The notes under the pieces were generated by a model. It saw only the letters and a list, made by a program, of their open reading frames with translations. It was not told the DNA's origin and did no database searches. Made by a program: the position numbers and the translations under genes. DNA of 29,659 nt from an uncultured Prevotella sp. (lineage in GTDB: Bacteria; Bacteroidota; Bacteroidia; Bacteroidales; Bacteroidaceae): positions 1 through 29,659 of the forward strand of contig CAKPTK010000013.1 in NCBI GenBank assembly GCA_934190685.1, given 5' to 3'. The stretch's first letter is position 1. Each line of letters begins with the position of its first letter. Positions 6,219 through 13,967 of the stretch are shown piece after piece.

Positions 6219-8255
6219 TTAAAAGTGTGCTCTTATTCCTGCGTAGAACATTCTGCCTTCCACAGGACCCCAGACGAGGGTCGGTTCGAAGTTTTTGTTC
6301 CAAGGGGTGTCCGCTCCGATGATGGGATGCTTCTGGCGATAGCCTGTGAGATTCTCTCCACCGATGTAGAGTGATACGTGGCGGAACTCGCGGGTGATTT
6401 GTGCCGAGAGCTGCTCGTAGGCATGGAAACGGGATTCCCATGAGGGGGTGCCGTCTGCCAAGGTATAGGCGTTGGGCATGCGTCCACCGCCGTTGAGCTG
6501 GAGGGTCACGTCTACTTTCCACAGTTCCAACGGACTCTTGTAGCTGAGGCTCACCAGTCCTTTATACTTGCTTTGCAGAGGCTTCTCCAAGAGCTGTCCG
6601 CCATATGTGGTCTTCACGTCGTTCAGACGATAAGCCGCAGTGATCGAGAGGGTGCGGAGCAGAGGATAGGTGGCGTCCACTTGGAATGTGTTGCTGTAGG
6701 ATTTCCCTTGTAGGTTGGCGATATGGAGCACATGCGGGTCGGTGTCATAGTCGACCACTGCCTGGTGTGAGAATCTCGTGTAGTAGTATTCGGCGTTCAA
6801 CTTAAGCGTCTTGCCGAAGAGCGGAATGTTCAGTCCTGTGCTCACTCCATAGTTCCATGCCGCCTCCTGTTCCATGTTGTCTACCTTGAGCGTTCGACCC
6901 GAGGCGAGAAGATAGTTCATTTCGGCGAGTGGATGCACGGTGCGGTAGCCCTTTCCTGCGGAGAATCGGAGGCTCAGTACGCTGTTGGGCATCCATTTGA
7001 CATGCATTCTTGGTGTCACGAATGTGCCATACAGACTGCTGTGGTCCACCCGGATGCCTGCCATGGCGACAAGTCTTTCGTGCAGGTTGAGCGTGTATTG
7101 GGCATAGGCGCCGGGCGTGGTCTCACGTTCGTTGAGGCGGTGATAGTCGGTGCCCAGTCCTGCAAGTGCGCCTTCAAGTGGCATGCCGTTGGCACCGAGA
7201 TTGAGGTGTTGCCCAAGATAATCATAGTTCACGCTCACACCGGCAGAGAGATTATGGAGGGGTGTGAAGTTGGTCTCGTACATTAACTGTGCATAGACAT
7301 TCTTTTCGTTCACATCATATTCCTTGTGACCGAAGAAAGCGCGCTGCTCATGCATCGACGTGTTCGCCATCAAGGCGAGGTTGCCGCCATGGTCCGGGTC
7401 GAGCACGAAGGCATGCTTCATGTAGCCTTCATAGCGGTTGGTGCGGATGCCGATGCGGTAGAGTTCGCTGTCCATATCGTGGTGATGGGGTGTTTGTCCG
7501 CTGGTGCGGTTTTCGTTGATGAGGCTGAGTCCACCATGGAATATATAGCGGTCGCCTTTCCAAACCCATCGGTTGGAGAGATTATACTGTCGCACTTTCG
7601 GCATGTCGATGAATCCATCACCATTTTTGTCGTGGTTGCCCCAGTTGTTCTCGAAGTGGAGTAGCAAGTTGGTGGACAGTCGTGAGTCAAGATGCACATT
7701 GGCGTCAGCGTTGGCCTCGAACTTCCCTTTGGTGTTACCGTAGAGATTGGCTTCGATGGCTTGCTCCGACTCGGGTTTCAGATATTCCACGTTGAGCTGT
7801 CCGGTGATGGCCTCATAGCCGTTCTTGACCGATGCGTTGCCTTTCGACACTTGTATGCTCTGCATCCATGTGCCCGGCACATAGCCCAAAGCGTAGGGCA
7901 GGGCAGCTCCCCGGAAAGCGGGCATGTTCTCGGTGAGCATCTGCACATAGGTGCCGCTCAGTCCGAGCAGTTTGATTTGTTTGGCTCCAGTGGTGGCGTC
8001 GCTGTAGTTGACATCGACAGAAGGATTGGTCACAAAGCTCTCTCCCAGATTGCAGCATGCCGCCTTGAAGAGCTCCTGTCGGGTGATGACGGTGCCGTTG
8101 ACAGCGCCAGCCATGCGGCGGGTAGGGGAACCTGATGTGATTGTGACGCCGTCGAGCCGTTGGCCTTTCACGGTCGTGGTGTCTTCCTGTGCCCATGTCG
8201 CGCCATGAGCGGCGAGGAGCAAGGCGAGGGTTGTAAGTTTACTGTTTATGTTCAT
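6219..8255 (-). CDS. TonB-dependent outer-membrane receptor, HMA-associated type
   Basis: This 678-residue protein has a signal peptide ending near WAQ (residue 23), a plug domain (about 35-150) and a beta-barrel ending in an aromatic residue (AGIRAHF), as outer-membrane porin folds do. There is no N-terminal carboxypeptidase-like domain and it is not a SusC. The plug holds ELFKAACCNLGESF (61-74) with an adjacent cysteine pair (C67-C68), then LGLSGTYVQMLTENMPAFRG. I recognise this combination from Bacteroidota receptors found near HMA proteins, which suggests transport of a metal or metal complex. A HHHDMD cluster in the barrel may add to this. It is the first gene of the operon that continues with the PceC-like flavoprotein, the nitroreductase fusion and the HMA protein. 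Substrate unproven; copper is plausible. Confidence 0.85.
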   Translation of the reverse strand: MNINSKLTTLALLLAAHGATWAQEDTTTVKGQRLDGVTITSGSPTRRMAGAVNGTVITRQELFKAACCNLGESFVTNPSVDVNYSDATTGAKQIKLLGLSGTYVQMLTENMPAFRGAALPYALGYVPGTWMQSIQVSKGNASVKNGYEAITGQLNVEYLKPESEQAIEANLYGNTKGKFEANADANVHLDSRLSTNLLLHFENNWGNHDKNGDGFIDMPKVRQYNLSNRWVWKGDRYIFHGGLSLINENRTSGQTPHHHDMDSELYRIGIRTNRYEGYMKHAFVLDPDHGGNLALMANTSMHEQRAFFGHKEYDVNEKNVYAQLMYETNFTPLHNLSAGVSVNYDYLGQHLNLGANGMPLEGALAGLGTDYHRLNERETTPGAYAQYTLNLHERLVAMAGIRVDHSSLYGTFVTPRMHVKWMPNSVLSLRFSAGKGYRTVHPLAEMNYLLASGRTLKVDNMEQEAAWNYGVSTGLNIPLFGKTLKLNAEYYYTRFSHQAVVDYDTDPHVLHIANLQGKSYSNTFQVDATYPLLRTLSITAAYRLNDVKTTYGGQLLEKPLQSKYKGLVSLSYKSPLELWKVDVTLQLNGGGRMPNAYTLADGTPSWESRFHAYEQLSAQITREFRHVSLYIGGENLTGYRQKHPIIGADTPWNKNFEPTLVWGPVEGRMFYAGIRAHF

Positions 8256-8285
8256 TTGCTTTTCCCATATTTGGTTTTACGGCTG

Positions 8286-8293
8286 CAAAGTTA
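8286..8293 (-). promoter_or_regulatory. -7 box for the TonB receptor/redox operon
   Basis: On the minus strand TAACTTTG (followed by CA) lies 30 bases before the receptor start and matches the Bacteroidota -7 element TAnnTTTG. No TTTG was found 19-21 bases upstream, so the promoter may be weak or need an activator. Confidence 0.55.
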
Positions 8294-8336
8294 CGCCAAA
8301 CCGTGCCGTGGGATGTTATGGAATTATGGATAAAAG

Positions 8337-9056
8337 TTATGAATGGATGTCTTCCCAGTGGTCGCGCAGTTCGGGCATGCTGTCGAACACGATGCAGGCA
8401 CCTTCGTCCAGCAGGGCGGTGTTGGGCAGAGGGCCTGTGTTCACACCGATGGTGAAGATGTCGGCTGCCACTCCAGCCCTGACACCGAGCGGAGCGTTCT
8501 CCACCACGATGGCTTCCCAGGGGGCCACCCCCGCCTTCTTGAGTCCTTTCAAGTAGGGCTCAGGGTTTGGTTTGCCGTGTTCCACATCAAAGCTCGAGAC
8601 GATGAGTTCAGGCTTTACAAATCCCTCAAACTCGTGAGCAAGCTTTTCGAGTAGCGAGTGTTGTCCGCTGCCGGTGACGACGACGATGGTCAGTCCGTCG
8701 CGCTTGATTTTCGCCATCAGTTCTTTCACTCCTTCCATCACCTTTGCCCGTGGCCGGGTGCTGAACACCCGTGACTTCTCGTCATACATCCGTTGGGCTT
8801 CCTCGTCGGAGATGTCCCGTCCTTTCTGTTGCTTCATCAGCAGTTTGATGGTCTCCACTCCTCTCATTCCTTCATACTTATAGGCATCAGCCTCGGTCAT
8901 ATGGATGCCGAAGGTCTCCATGGAGTGTTTCCAACTATAGGCATGGTTGGGCATGGAGTTGTAGAGCACACCGTCCATGTCGAACAACACGGCCTTGGGC
9001 TCGAATTTCTCAAAGCCTGTCTTGGCGAGATATCTTTCTATTTCCTTACTATACAT
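8337..9056 (-). CDS. HAD-superfamily phosphatase (beta-phosphoglucomutase/phosphatase-like)
   Basis: This 239-residue protein carries all four HAD motifs. Motif I is DMDGVLYNS (nucleophile aspartate and acid/base aspartate, about residues 26-34). Motif II is VVTGSG. Motif III is KPNPEPYL, and motif IV is VENAPLGV (the last acidic residue is E within VVEN). The helical cap between motifs I and II makes it a subclass I enzyme like sugar-phosphate phosphatases and beta-phosphoglucomutases. It acts in the cytoplasm, presumably on a small phosphorylated metabolite that cannot be named from sequence. It has its own -7 box (9088-9095) and is separated by 81 bases from the receptor operon, which has another, so it is probably a single-gene unit. 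Confidence 0.88.
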   Translation of the reverse strand: MYSKEIERYLAKTGFEKFEPKAVLFDMDGVLYNSMPNHAYSWKHSMETFGIHMTEADAYKYEGMRGVETIKLLMKQQKGRDISDEEAQRMYDEKSRVFSTRPRAKVMEGVKELMAKIKRDGLTIVVVTGSGQHSLLEKLAHEFEGFVKPELIVSSFDVEHGKPNPEPYLKGLKKAGVAPWEAIVVENAPLGVRAGVAADIFTIGVNTGPLPNTALLDEGACIVFDSMPELRDHWEDIHS

Positions 9057-9087
9057 ATTGATGTTTTTACAATCTCTTTTCAGTCTG

Positions 9088-9095
9088 CAAAGTTA
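9088..9095 (-). promoter_or_regulatory. -7 box for the HAD phosphatase
   Basis: Minus-strand TAACTTTG (then CA) sits 31 bases before the start codon and matches TAnnTTTG. No clear TTTG lies at the -33 position. Confidence 0.5.
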
Positions 9096-9144
9096 CGTAT
9101 TATTTCGCACACATGCGTTAACTATTTCTCTTTTTACCCGTTCT

Positions 9145-9158
9145 CGTAAACGTTTGCG
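9145..9158. promoter_or_regulatory. Candidate operator palindrome (LacI-like) between divergent promoters
   Basis: CGTAAACGTTTGCG is a near-perfect palindrome with an AAACGTTT core and a single mismatched pair. The form resembles LacI-family operators. It lies about midway between the HAD promoter (9088-9095, minus) and the pectate-lyase promoter (9203-9210, plus). No regulator gene is in the window. The remainder of 9057-9316 holds only these promoters. Confidence 0.35.
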
Positions 9159-9202
9159 TGATGTTTGTCTGGCAAAATATATCAAATAGTGCGGAAAAAG
9201 TA

Positions 9203-9210
9203 TAATTTTG
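9203..9210 (+). promoter_or_regulatory. -7 box for the pectate-lyase unit
   Basis: TAATTTTG (then CA) matches TAnnTTTG. It lies 106 bases before the ATG at 9317, giving a 5' leader of about 100 bases. No TTTG stands at the correct -33 spacing, consistent with regulated expression. Confidence 0.5.
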
Positions 9211-9316
9211 CAGCGCAATAACCCGATAATATAACAAAACAAACTATAATCGAAACACACTAAAACAGTGTTGAACCAAGGTTGTGAGTAACCTAACTAA
9301 GTACTTAATAAACATA

Positions 9317-9766
9317 ATGAAGAAAATCGTAATGACTGTATGCCTTTTGTGCTCAATGGCTTTGGGCGCATGGGCTGATGCCACACAGACGATTACCGTA
9401 AACGGAAAGACGGTTACGGGAAAGACCGTGCGGAGTATCTCGTTCGAGGGAGAAAATGCCATTGTCCTCTATTCCGACAATAGCTCTGAGACCTCGCCCA
9501 TCGAACAAGTGAAAATCTCCTTTGCTTATTCCACAACGGGAATCAAGAATGTGAGCGTGTTTAACTTCAGTGGCATTGTTGACGGCCAGCTCCATCTGAG
9601 CGGTCTCAAGGCTGGTGCACTCATCCATGTGCTTGACACAGCCGGTCGTGTGCAGGCCCGTGCCAAGGCTGCCGAGGGCGAAACAGTGCTCGATGTGAAC
9701 AATCTGAACAGTGGTGTGTATATGGTGCGCGTGGGCAACCAGGTCATCAAATTCATGAAAAAGTAA
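9317..9766 (+). CDS. Small secreted protein with a type IX-like C-terminal sorting region
   Basis: The ATG at 9317 gives 149 residues starting with a signal peptide (MKKIVMTVCLLCSMALGAWA). An upstream GTG at 9284 would place 11 extra residues before the signal and is unlikely. Residues 38-70 (VRSISFEGENAIV...VKISFA) form a short module that also occurs in the pectate lyase encoded next (residues about 238-271). Residues 98-149 (IHVLDTAGRVQAR...NNLNSGVYMVRVGNQVIKF) resemble type IX secretion C-terminal domains, so the protein may be exported to or retained at the cell surface. It lies 16 bases before the pectate lyase gene and is probably co-transcribed. No catalytic motif is visible. Its function is unknown; a role as a surface partner of the lyase is an inference. 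Confidence 0.75.
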   Translation: MKKIVMTVCLLCSMALGAWADATQTITVNGKTVTGKTVRSISFEGENAIVLYSDNSSETSPIEQVKISFAYSTTGIKNVSVFNFSGIVDGQLHLSGLKAGALIHVLDTAGRVQARAKAAEGETVLDVNNLNSGVYMVRVGNQVIKFMKK

Positions 9767-9767
9767 C

Positions 9768-9773
9768 AGGAGG
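9768..9773 (+). promoter_or_regulatory. Strong Shine-Dalgarno site before the pectate lyase
   Basis: AGGAGG lies 9 bases before the ATG at 9783. Such a full match is uncommon among the other starts here and suggests high translation of the lyase. Confidence 0.6.
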
Positions 9774-9782
9774 ATTTAGACT

Positions 9783-12707
9783 ATGAAGAAAATCAACTCA
9801 TTATTCACACTTCTCACCCTGCTGCTGTGCTTCCCAATGATGGCAAGTGCACAGACTTGGGCATTCGGGGATCGTGACCCGTTCTTGAGTGATGCCGATG
9901 AGGCTGCCATCCAGGCAGATGCCACCAACTGGTATAACGATGCCCCCAAGAATCGTTACAGCCACTTTACATCTTTGACCAACGCAGCATTGACAGCCAA
10001 TGGGGTAGAACTGAACATAACCAAGGGCTTGCTCTTCACATTCGGTGCAGGTTCTTCCAACGACGGAGGAAAACTCCGCCTGAACTATGGCAAAGAATAC
10101 GTGGAGTTCAATGCTTCGGGATTGAAGTGTGTCATTCCCAATGTGCAGAAGGGCTGGAAGGTAACGGTGGTTTGCCAGTCTGGCAACAGCAAGACAAAGC
10201 GTGCGCTCTATGCTGACAATCTGAGCGAGACAACAGGATTCGGAACACAATCCACCTCTAAGCAAACCTGTACGGGAGTCGTTTCGGAAACCGGCGATGT
10301 GACTCTGACAACTACAGACGGTGGCTTGCTTGTCTATAGCATTTCCGCTGTAGACCCCAACAACGTGACTCCAGAGCCTGTGAATCCCGATGACGGAAAC
10401 AAAGTAAACAATGCCGTGCAGCGCAACACCAACAAGAACCAGATGTTCGTTACCACCAACAGCAACGCCATCAAGTATTACAATACAGAAGATGTGAAGA
10501 CCGTATCTTTCGATGGAGACAAGACATTGGTGGCTCCAGCCAATGGCGGCGAGAGCGACGAGTATAATGCCACGGTCAAAGAGCTCAGCTTTGCCAAGGC
10601 TGCCGAGAGAGGCGAGAGTGGTGTCGTGACAGAAAACGGCATCAAAATCACTGAGAGCAAAGGTTGGCAGGAAAGCCTCTATGCCAAGTGGGCGCTTGTC
10701 AGCGATGCCAAGAAATACAACGTATATGTGAAAGGCGGACAATATGCCGACTATACCAAGATAGATCAGCAGCTCGTGCGCAACTATGGCACTTACGGTC
10801 GCGCCGATGTGGTGGGACTCATGGCGGGTGAATATTCGCTCAAGGTTGTGGCTGTAGATGCTGACGGCAACGAGATGGCAGCCACGGGCGAGACCACTGG
10901 CCTCAAGGTGAAAAACTACGACCGACAGGGCTTTGCCCATAAGGGCGAGTCTGTGGGCATCGGTGCTTATAAGAACGACGGTACACTCAAGGACGGTGCC
11001 AAGGTGCTCTATGTGACCAAGAACACCTTCAACACCGTGAAATGCACACTCAAAACCAATGACAAGGGCGCCACACAAGAGTTTGTGGGCATTGGCGCCA
11101 TCTTTGCTGCCAAGCAGAAGGGCTTTGACACCACACCGCTTGCTGTGCGCTTTATCGGTGAAATAACAACCAATGATGCTGCCTCTTCTCAACGCCTGAC
11201 CGACCAGGGTGGCCTGCTCTTGAAGGGCAACAATGAAAAAACGGTGATGAATGTCACCATTGAGGGTATTGGTGAAGATGCTTGTTTCCATGGCTTCGGT
11301 CTTGGACTTGTCAATGGTACCAATGTGGAAGTGCGTAATATGGCGTTCTTCTTCCAAGGATCAAGTGACGACAATATGGAAACTAAAGGTACTCAGCATC
11401 TGTGGGTACACAATTGTGACTACTTCTATGGTGAACAAGGTGGCGGTGACCACGGTAAGGGAGACGGTTCTCTCGACTCCAAAGACTGTGCGTCCTTCTG
11501 TACTTTCGCCTACAACCACTATCATGACACGGGTAAATCCAACCTCTGTGGCATGAAGAGTGAGACGACCACCAACCTCATTTGCTATCATCACAACTGG
11601 TTTGACCATTCCGACTCCCGTCATCCCCGTGTGCGCACTTCCAGTGTTCACGTTTGGAACAACTACTACGATGGCGTTTCCAAATATGGTGTTGGTGTGA
11701 CTATGGGTGCCAGTGTGTTTGTGGAGAGCAACTACTATCGCAACACCAACAAGCCCATGCTGATTTCCGGTCAGGGTACAGATGCCAAGGGTGACGGCAC
11801 ATTCTCGGGTGAAAATGGTGGCGTGCTCAAGGCTTACGGTAATGTGTTCGCCGAGAAGAGCAAGAACTTCAGTTATATCACATGGGAAAAGAACCATACC
11901 AGTTTCGACGCTTACGAGGTGGCCGACCGCAACGAGCAGATTCCTTCCTCTGTCGTGGCCAAGGCTGGCGGAACAAGTTACAACAATTTTGATACCGACG
12001 CCAGTTTGATGTATGCTTACACACCAGACGCCGCCGTGGATGTTCCGGCTGTTGTCACCGGATTCTATGGTGCGGGCCGTCTGAATCAAGGCGATATTCA
12101 GTACACCTTCAACAATGCCAAGGACGATGCTGACTATGGTCGTTGTGCCGGTCTCGATGCAATCTTGACCAACTACAAGACTTCTCTCGTTGGAATTTTC
12201 GGTGACGAGAGTGCCTCTGTCGATCCTACGCCAACTCCGGATCCCGATCCAACTCCGGATCCCGATCCAACTCCGGATCCCGATCCAACACCTGATCCAA
12301 CACCTTCTGTCGACGGAACTATCACTTGCAGTTTTGTGAGAGGCTCTAACAATGTGGCTGAAGCTTCCTCTACAGGTGCAACATTTGTCTTGACCAGTTG
12401 TAATAATGGTGTGAACAAGGGCACAGCCACAGTGGACGGCACTACTTATAAGGAATGTGTCAAGATGGAAGGATCTACCAACATTGCTTTCACTACCACG
12501 GTGGAGATGACCATGACTCTCTATTTTGGTTCGGAAGACACCAAGTGTACTGCCAAGATTGATGGAAAAAAAGCAGCCGACGCTGGGGCGACCATCGACA
12601 CTGCAGCTAAGACTTTGACTGTAAAGCTGGGTGCTGGCTCTCACACCATAACCAAACAGGATACAGGTAACCTGTTCTATATCAAGCTCGTTCCTATAAG
12701 CAAATAG
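9783..12707 (+). CDS. Multidomain secreted pectate lyase (polysaccharide lyase family 1)
   Basis: This 974-residue enzyme should cleave polygalacturonate by beta-elimination with calcium outside the cell. Parts in order: signal peptide (1-23); an N-terminal beta-sandwich-like module (about 25-192); the short ISFxGD-type module (about 238-271); a fibronectin III-like segment (about 285-378); and a right-handed beta-helix of family PL1 (about 385-800). In the helix, DDNMETKG (529-536), HGKGDGSLDSKD (557-568), YNHYHDTGKSNLCG and SRHPRVR (612-618, with the catalytic arginine) are the PL1 signatures. A PDPDPT linker (about 817-838) and a C-terminal carbohydrate-binding-like domain (about 840-974) follow. 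The linker is encoded by an 18-base tandem repeat. It is preceded 16 bases upstream by the small secreted protein and ended by a strong terminator. Calcium ligands are inferred from family position, not modelled. Confidence 0.92.
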   Translation: MKKINSLFTLLTLLLCFPMMASAQTWAFGDRDPFLSDADEAAIQADATNWYNDAPKNRYSHFTSLTNAALTANGVELNITKGLLFTFGAGSSNDGGKLRLNYGKEYVEFNASGLKCVIPNVQKGWKVTVVCQSGNSKTKRALYADNLSETTGFGTQSTSKQTCTGVVSETGDVTLTTTDGGLLVYSISAVDPNNVTPEPVNPDDGNKVNNAVQRNTNKNQMFVTTNSNAIKYYNTEDVKTVSFDGDKTLVAPANGGESDEYNATVKELSFAKAAERGESGVVTENGIKITESKGWQESLYAKWALVSDAKKYNVYVKGGQYADYTKIDQQLVRNYGTYGRADVVGLMAGEYSLKVVAVDADGNEMAATGETTGLKVKNYDRQGFAHKGESVGIGAYKNDGTLKDGAKVLYVTKNTFNTVKCTLKTNDKGATQEFVGIGAIFAAKQKGFDTTPLAVRFIGEITTNDAASSQRLTDQGGLLLKGNNEKTVMNVTIEGIGEDACFHGFGLGLVNGTNVEVRNMAFFFQGSSDDNMETKGTQHLWVHNCDYFYGEQGGGDHGKGDGSLDSKDCASFCTFAYNHYHDTGKSNLCGMKSETTTNLICYHHNWFDHSDSRHPRVRTSSVHVWNNYYDGVSKYGVGVTMGASVFVESNYYRNTNKPMLISGQGTDAKGDGTFSGENGGVLKAYGNVFAEKSKNFSYITWEKNHTSFDAYEVADRNEQIPSSVVAKAGGTSYNNFDTDASLMYAYTPDAAVDVPAVVTGFYGAGRLNQGDIQYTFNNAKDDADYGRCAGLDAILTNYKTSLVGIFGDESASVDPTPTPDPDPTPDPDPTPDPDPTPDPTPSVDGTITCSFVRGSNNVAEASSTGATFVLTSCNNGVNKGTATVDGTTYKECVKMEGSTNIAFTTTVEMTMTLYFGSEDTKCTAKIDGKKAADAGATIDTAAKTLTVKLGAGSHTITKQDTGNLFYIKLVPISK
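12231..12284 (+). repeat. 18-base tandem repeat encoding the PDPDPT linker
   Basis: Three perfect copies of CCAACTCCGGATCCCGAT occur in a row, followed by a degenerate partial copy to about 12304. They encode the Pro-Asp-Thr linker of the pectate lyase. Copy number could vary between strains by slippage. Confidence 0.9.
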
Positions 12708-12730
12708 TTGGAAGCCGATTCTATAAACGA

Positions 12731-12771
12731 AAAATTCCCCACTCAAATCAAGAGTTGGGGAATTTTTTTTT
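12731..12771. terminator. Bidirectional intrinsic terminator
   Basis: AAAATTCCCC (12731-12740) pairs with GGGGAATTTT (12757-12766), with ACTC/GAGT extending the stem past a one-base bulge, and a run of T follows. On the other strand the stem also ends in a T-run. It lies between the convergent pectate lyase and the end of the cobalamin operon. Confidence 0.9.
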
Positions 12772-12857
12772 GCGAAATATCATACACACCTACATAAACC
12801 TCTCGGAAACTTTGTGCTTATGCGGCGTTTTATGATGATGGTGGAGTTATTCCATGC

Positions 12858-13964
12858 TTATTCCACCCATACTTTTTTCACCGTTCCGTCACTCATCCGG
12901 ACAATGTTCAGTCCTGGCAGAGGCGCGGAGAGACGCTTGCCTTGAAGGTTGTAGCGTGCCACTTCGCCAGCCATGCGGGTAGCTGTTGGACGATGGATGC
13001 CGGTGGGCTTACGGGGCGTGATATAGATGGGGTTGTCGTCGTAGCCTGCCACCAAGTGAAGGTCGGTGAATCCGCTCACCTCTGTCGAGGTCTCTCCAAT
13101 CCACCCGCAGTGTTGGAAAATGCCCGTTGCCACCCGGATGAAGTTGCAGTGGTCGAGGCTCACAGGATTGCCGTCCGCATCCACAGCCCAGTCGAGGTCG
13201 AAGGTGGCGTAGTCATCCTTGTTGAGCGAAGCGTCCACATAGCCATAGCTGTCGGCGGCGTAGCGATAGAGCACCCACAAGGTCCCGTTGTGCTCTTTTG
13301 ACTCGTCAATGGCGTTGTTGGGCAGTCTGCCGCCACGGAAGGTCAGCTCGTCCTTGTTCTCCCACTGGGGCCAATAGCTCTGTGTGCGATATTGGTTTTT
13401 CAAGTGATAACCCGTGGAGTCACGTTTCACACCGTCTTTGTCCGTCCATGAGCATTCCCATTTCAAGTAATTGTCGTAGATGGAGTAGGGAATGGTGTGT
13501 GGACCGCTTTCAGCAGTTGGCTTGTGATAGGTGATGGAGAAATCGTGTACTTCAGTTGTGTAGTATTCCGACCCCGCCAACTCATACCATTTACAGGTCT
13601 TCACATCGTCGCCCACGCCCACATAGACAATGCCCGGCTCGAAAGAGCCACCCATTGTGCTGCCTTCTTTGTAGGTTCCGTTGCCGGTGATGCGGAGATC
13701 GGAGCCGGGCTTGTTCTGGATGGGATGGTCAAACTTCACGGTGACATAACCGCCATAGGCACCAAGAGAGATGACGTTGTTGTCTTCCATTTGCTCCGTG
13801 CAGAGTCGGCAAGCCTCTTCTTGTGTGGTGTTCTCGTCGATCTTGGGATAGACGTGGACAAACTGGCCCGGTGCGGGATGAAACTCAACCACCTCCACAT
13901 GCTGTGTCTGCGCATGGAGTGCGACACAACAAGTGAAGGTGATAAAGGATAAACAGAATCTCAT
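12858..13964 (-). CDS. Secreted protein of the cobalamin operon (unknown function)
   Basis: This 368-residue protein has a signal peptide (MRFCLSFITFTCCVALHAQ) and no lipobox. The body is rich in aromatic residues and beta-strand patterns (GAYGGYVTVKFDHPI, GDDVKTCKWYELAGSEY, DLHLVAGYDD). I recognise it only as a cell-surface protein class that accompanies DUF4465 proteins in Bacteroidota corrinoid loci. The C-terminus (ARYNLQGKRLSAPLPGLNIVRMSDGTVKKVWV) resembles a sorting domain or the related Prevotella C-terminal motif. It is the last gene of the operon, starting 3 bases after the DUF4465 stop, and so should be controlled by the cobalamin riboswitch about 4.6 kb upstream. A role in binding corrinoids at the surface is an inference from context. 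Confidence 0.7.
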   Translation of the reverse strand: MRFCLSFITFTCCVALHAQTQHVEVVEFHPAPGQFVHVYPKIDENTTQEEACRLCTEQMEDNNVISLGAYGGYVTVKFDHPIQNKPGSDLRITGNGTYKEGSTMGGSFEPGIVYVGVGDDVKTCKWYELAGSEYYTTEVHDFSITYHKPTAESGPHTIPYSIYDNYLKWECSWTDKDGVKRDSTGYHLKNQYRTQSYWPQWENKDELTFRGGRLPNNAIDESKEHNGTLWVLYRYAADSYGYVDASLNKDDYATFDLDWAVDADGNPVSLDHCNFIRVATGIFQHCGWIGETSTEVSGFTDLHLVAGYDDNPIYITPRKPTGIHRPTATRMAGEVARYNLQGKRLSAPLPGLNIVRMSDGTVKKVWVE

Positions 13965-13967
13965 GGA

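Noticed and set aside
9801..12746. Very long antisense frames (518 and 461 codons) opposite the pectate lyase
   Set aside because: The plus strand has a signal peptide, PL1 motifs and a ribosome-binding site; the antisense products show no family features and follow from codon bias.
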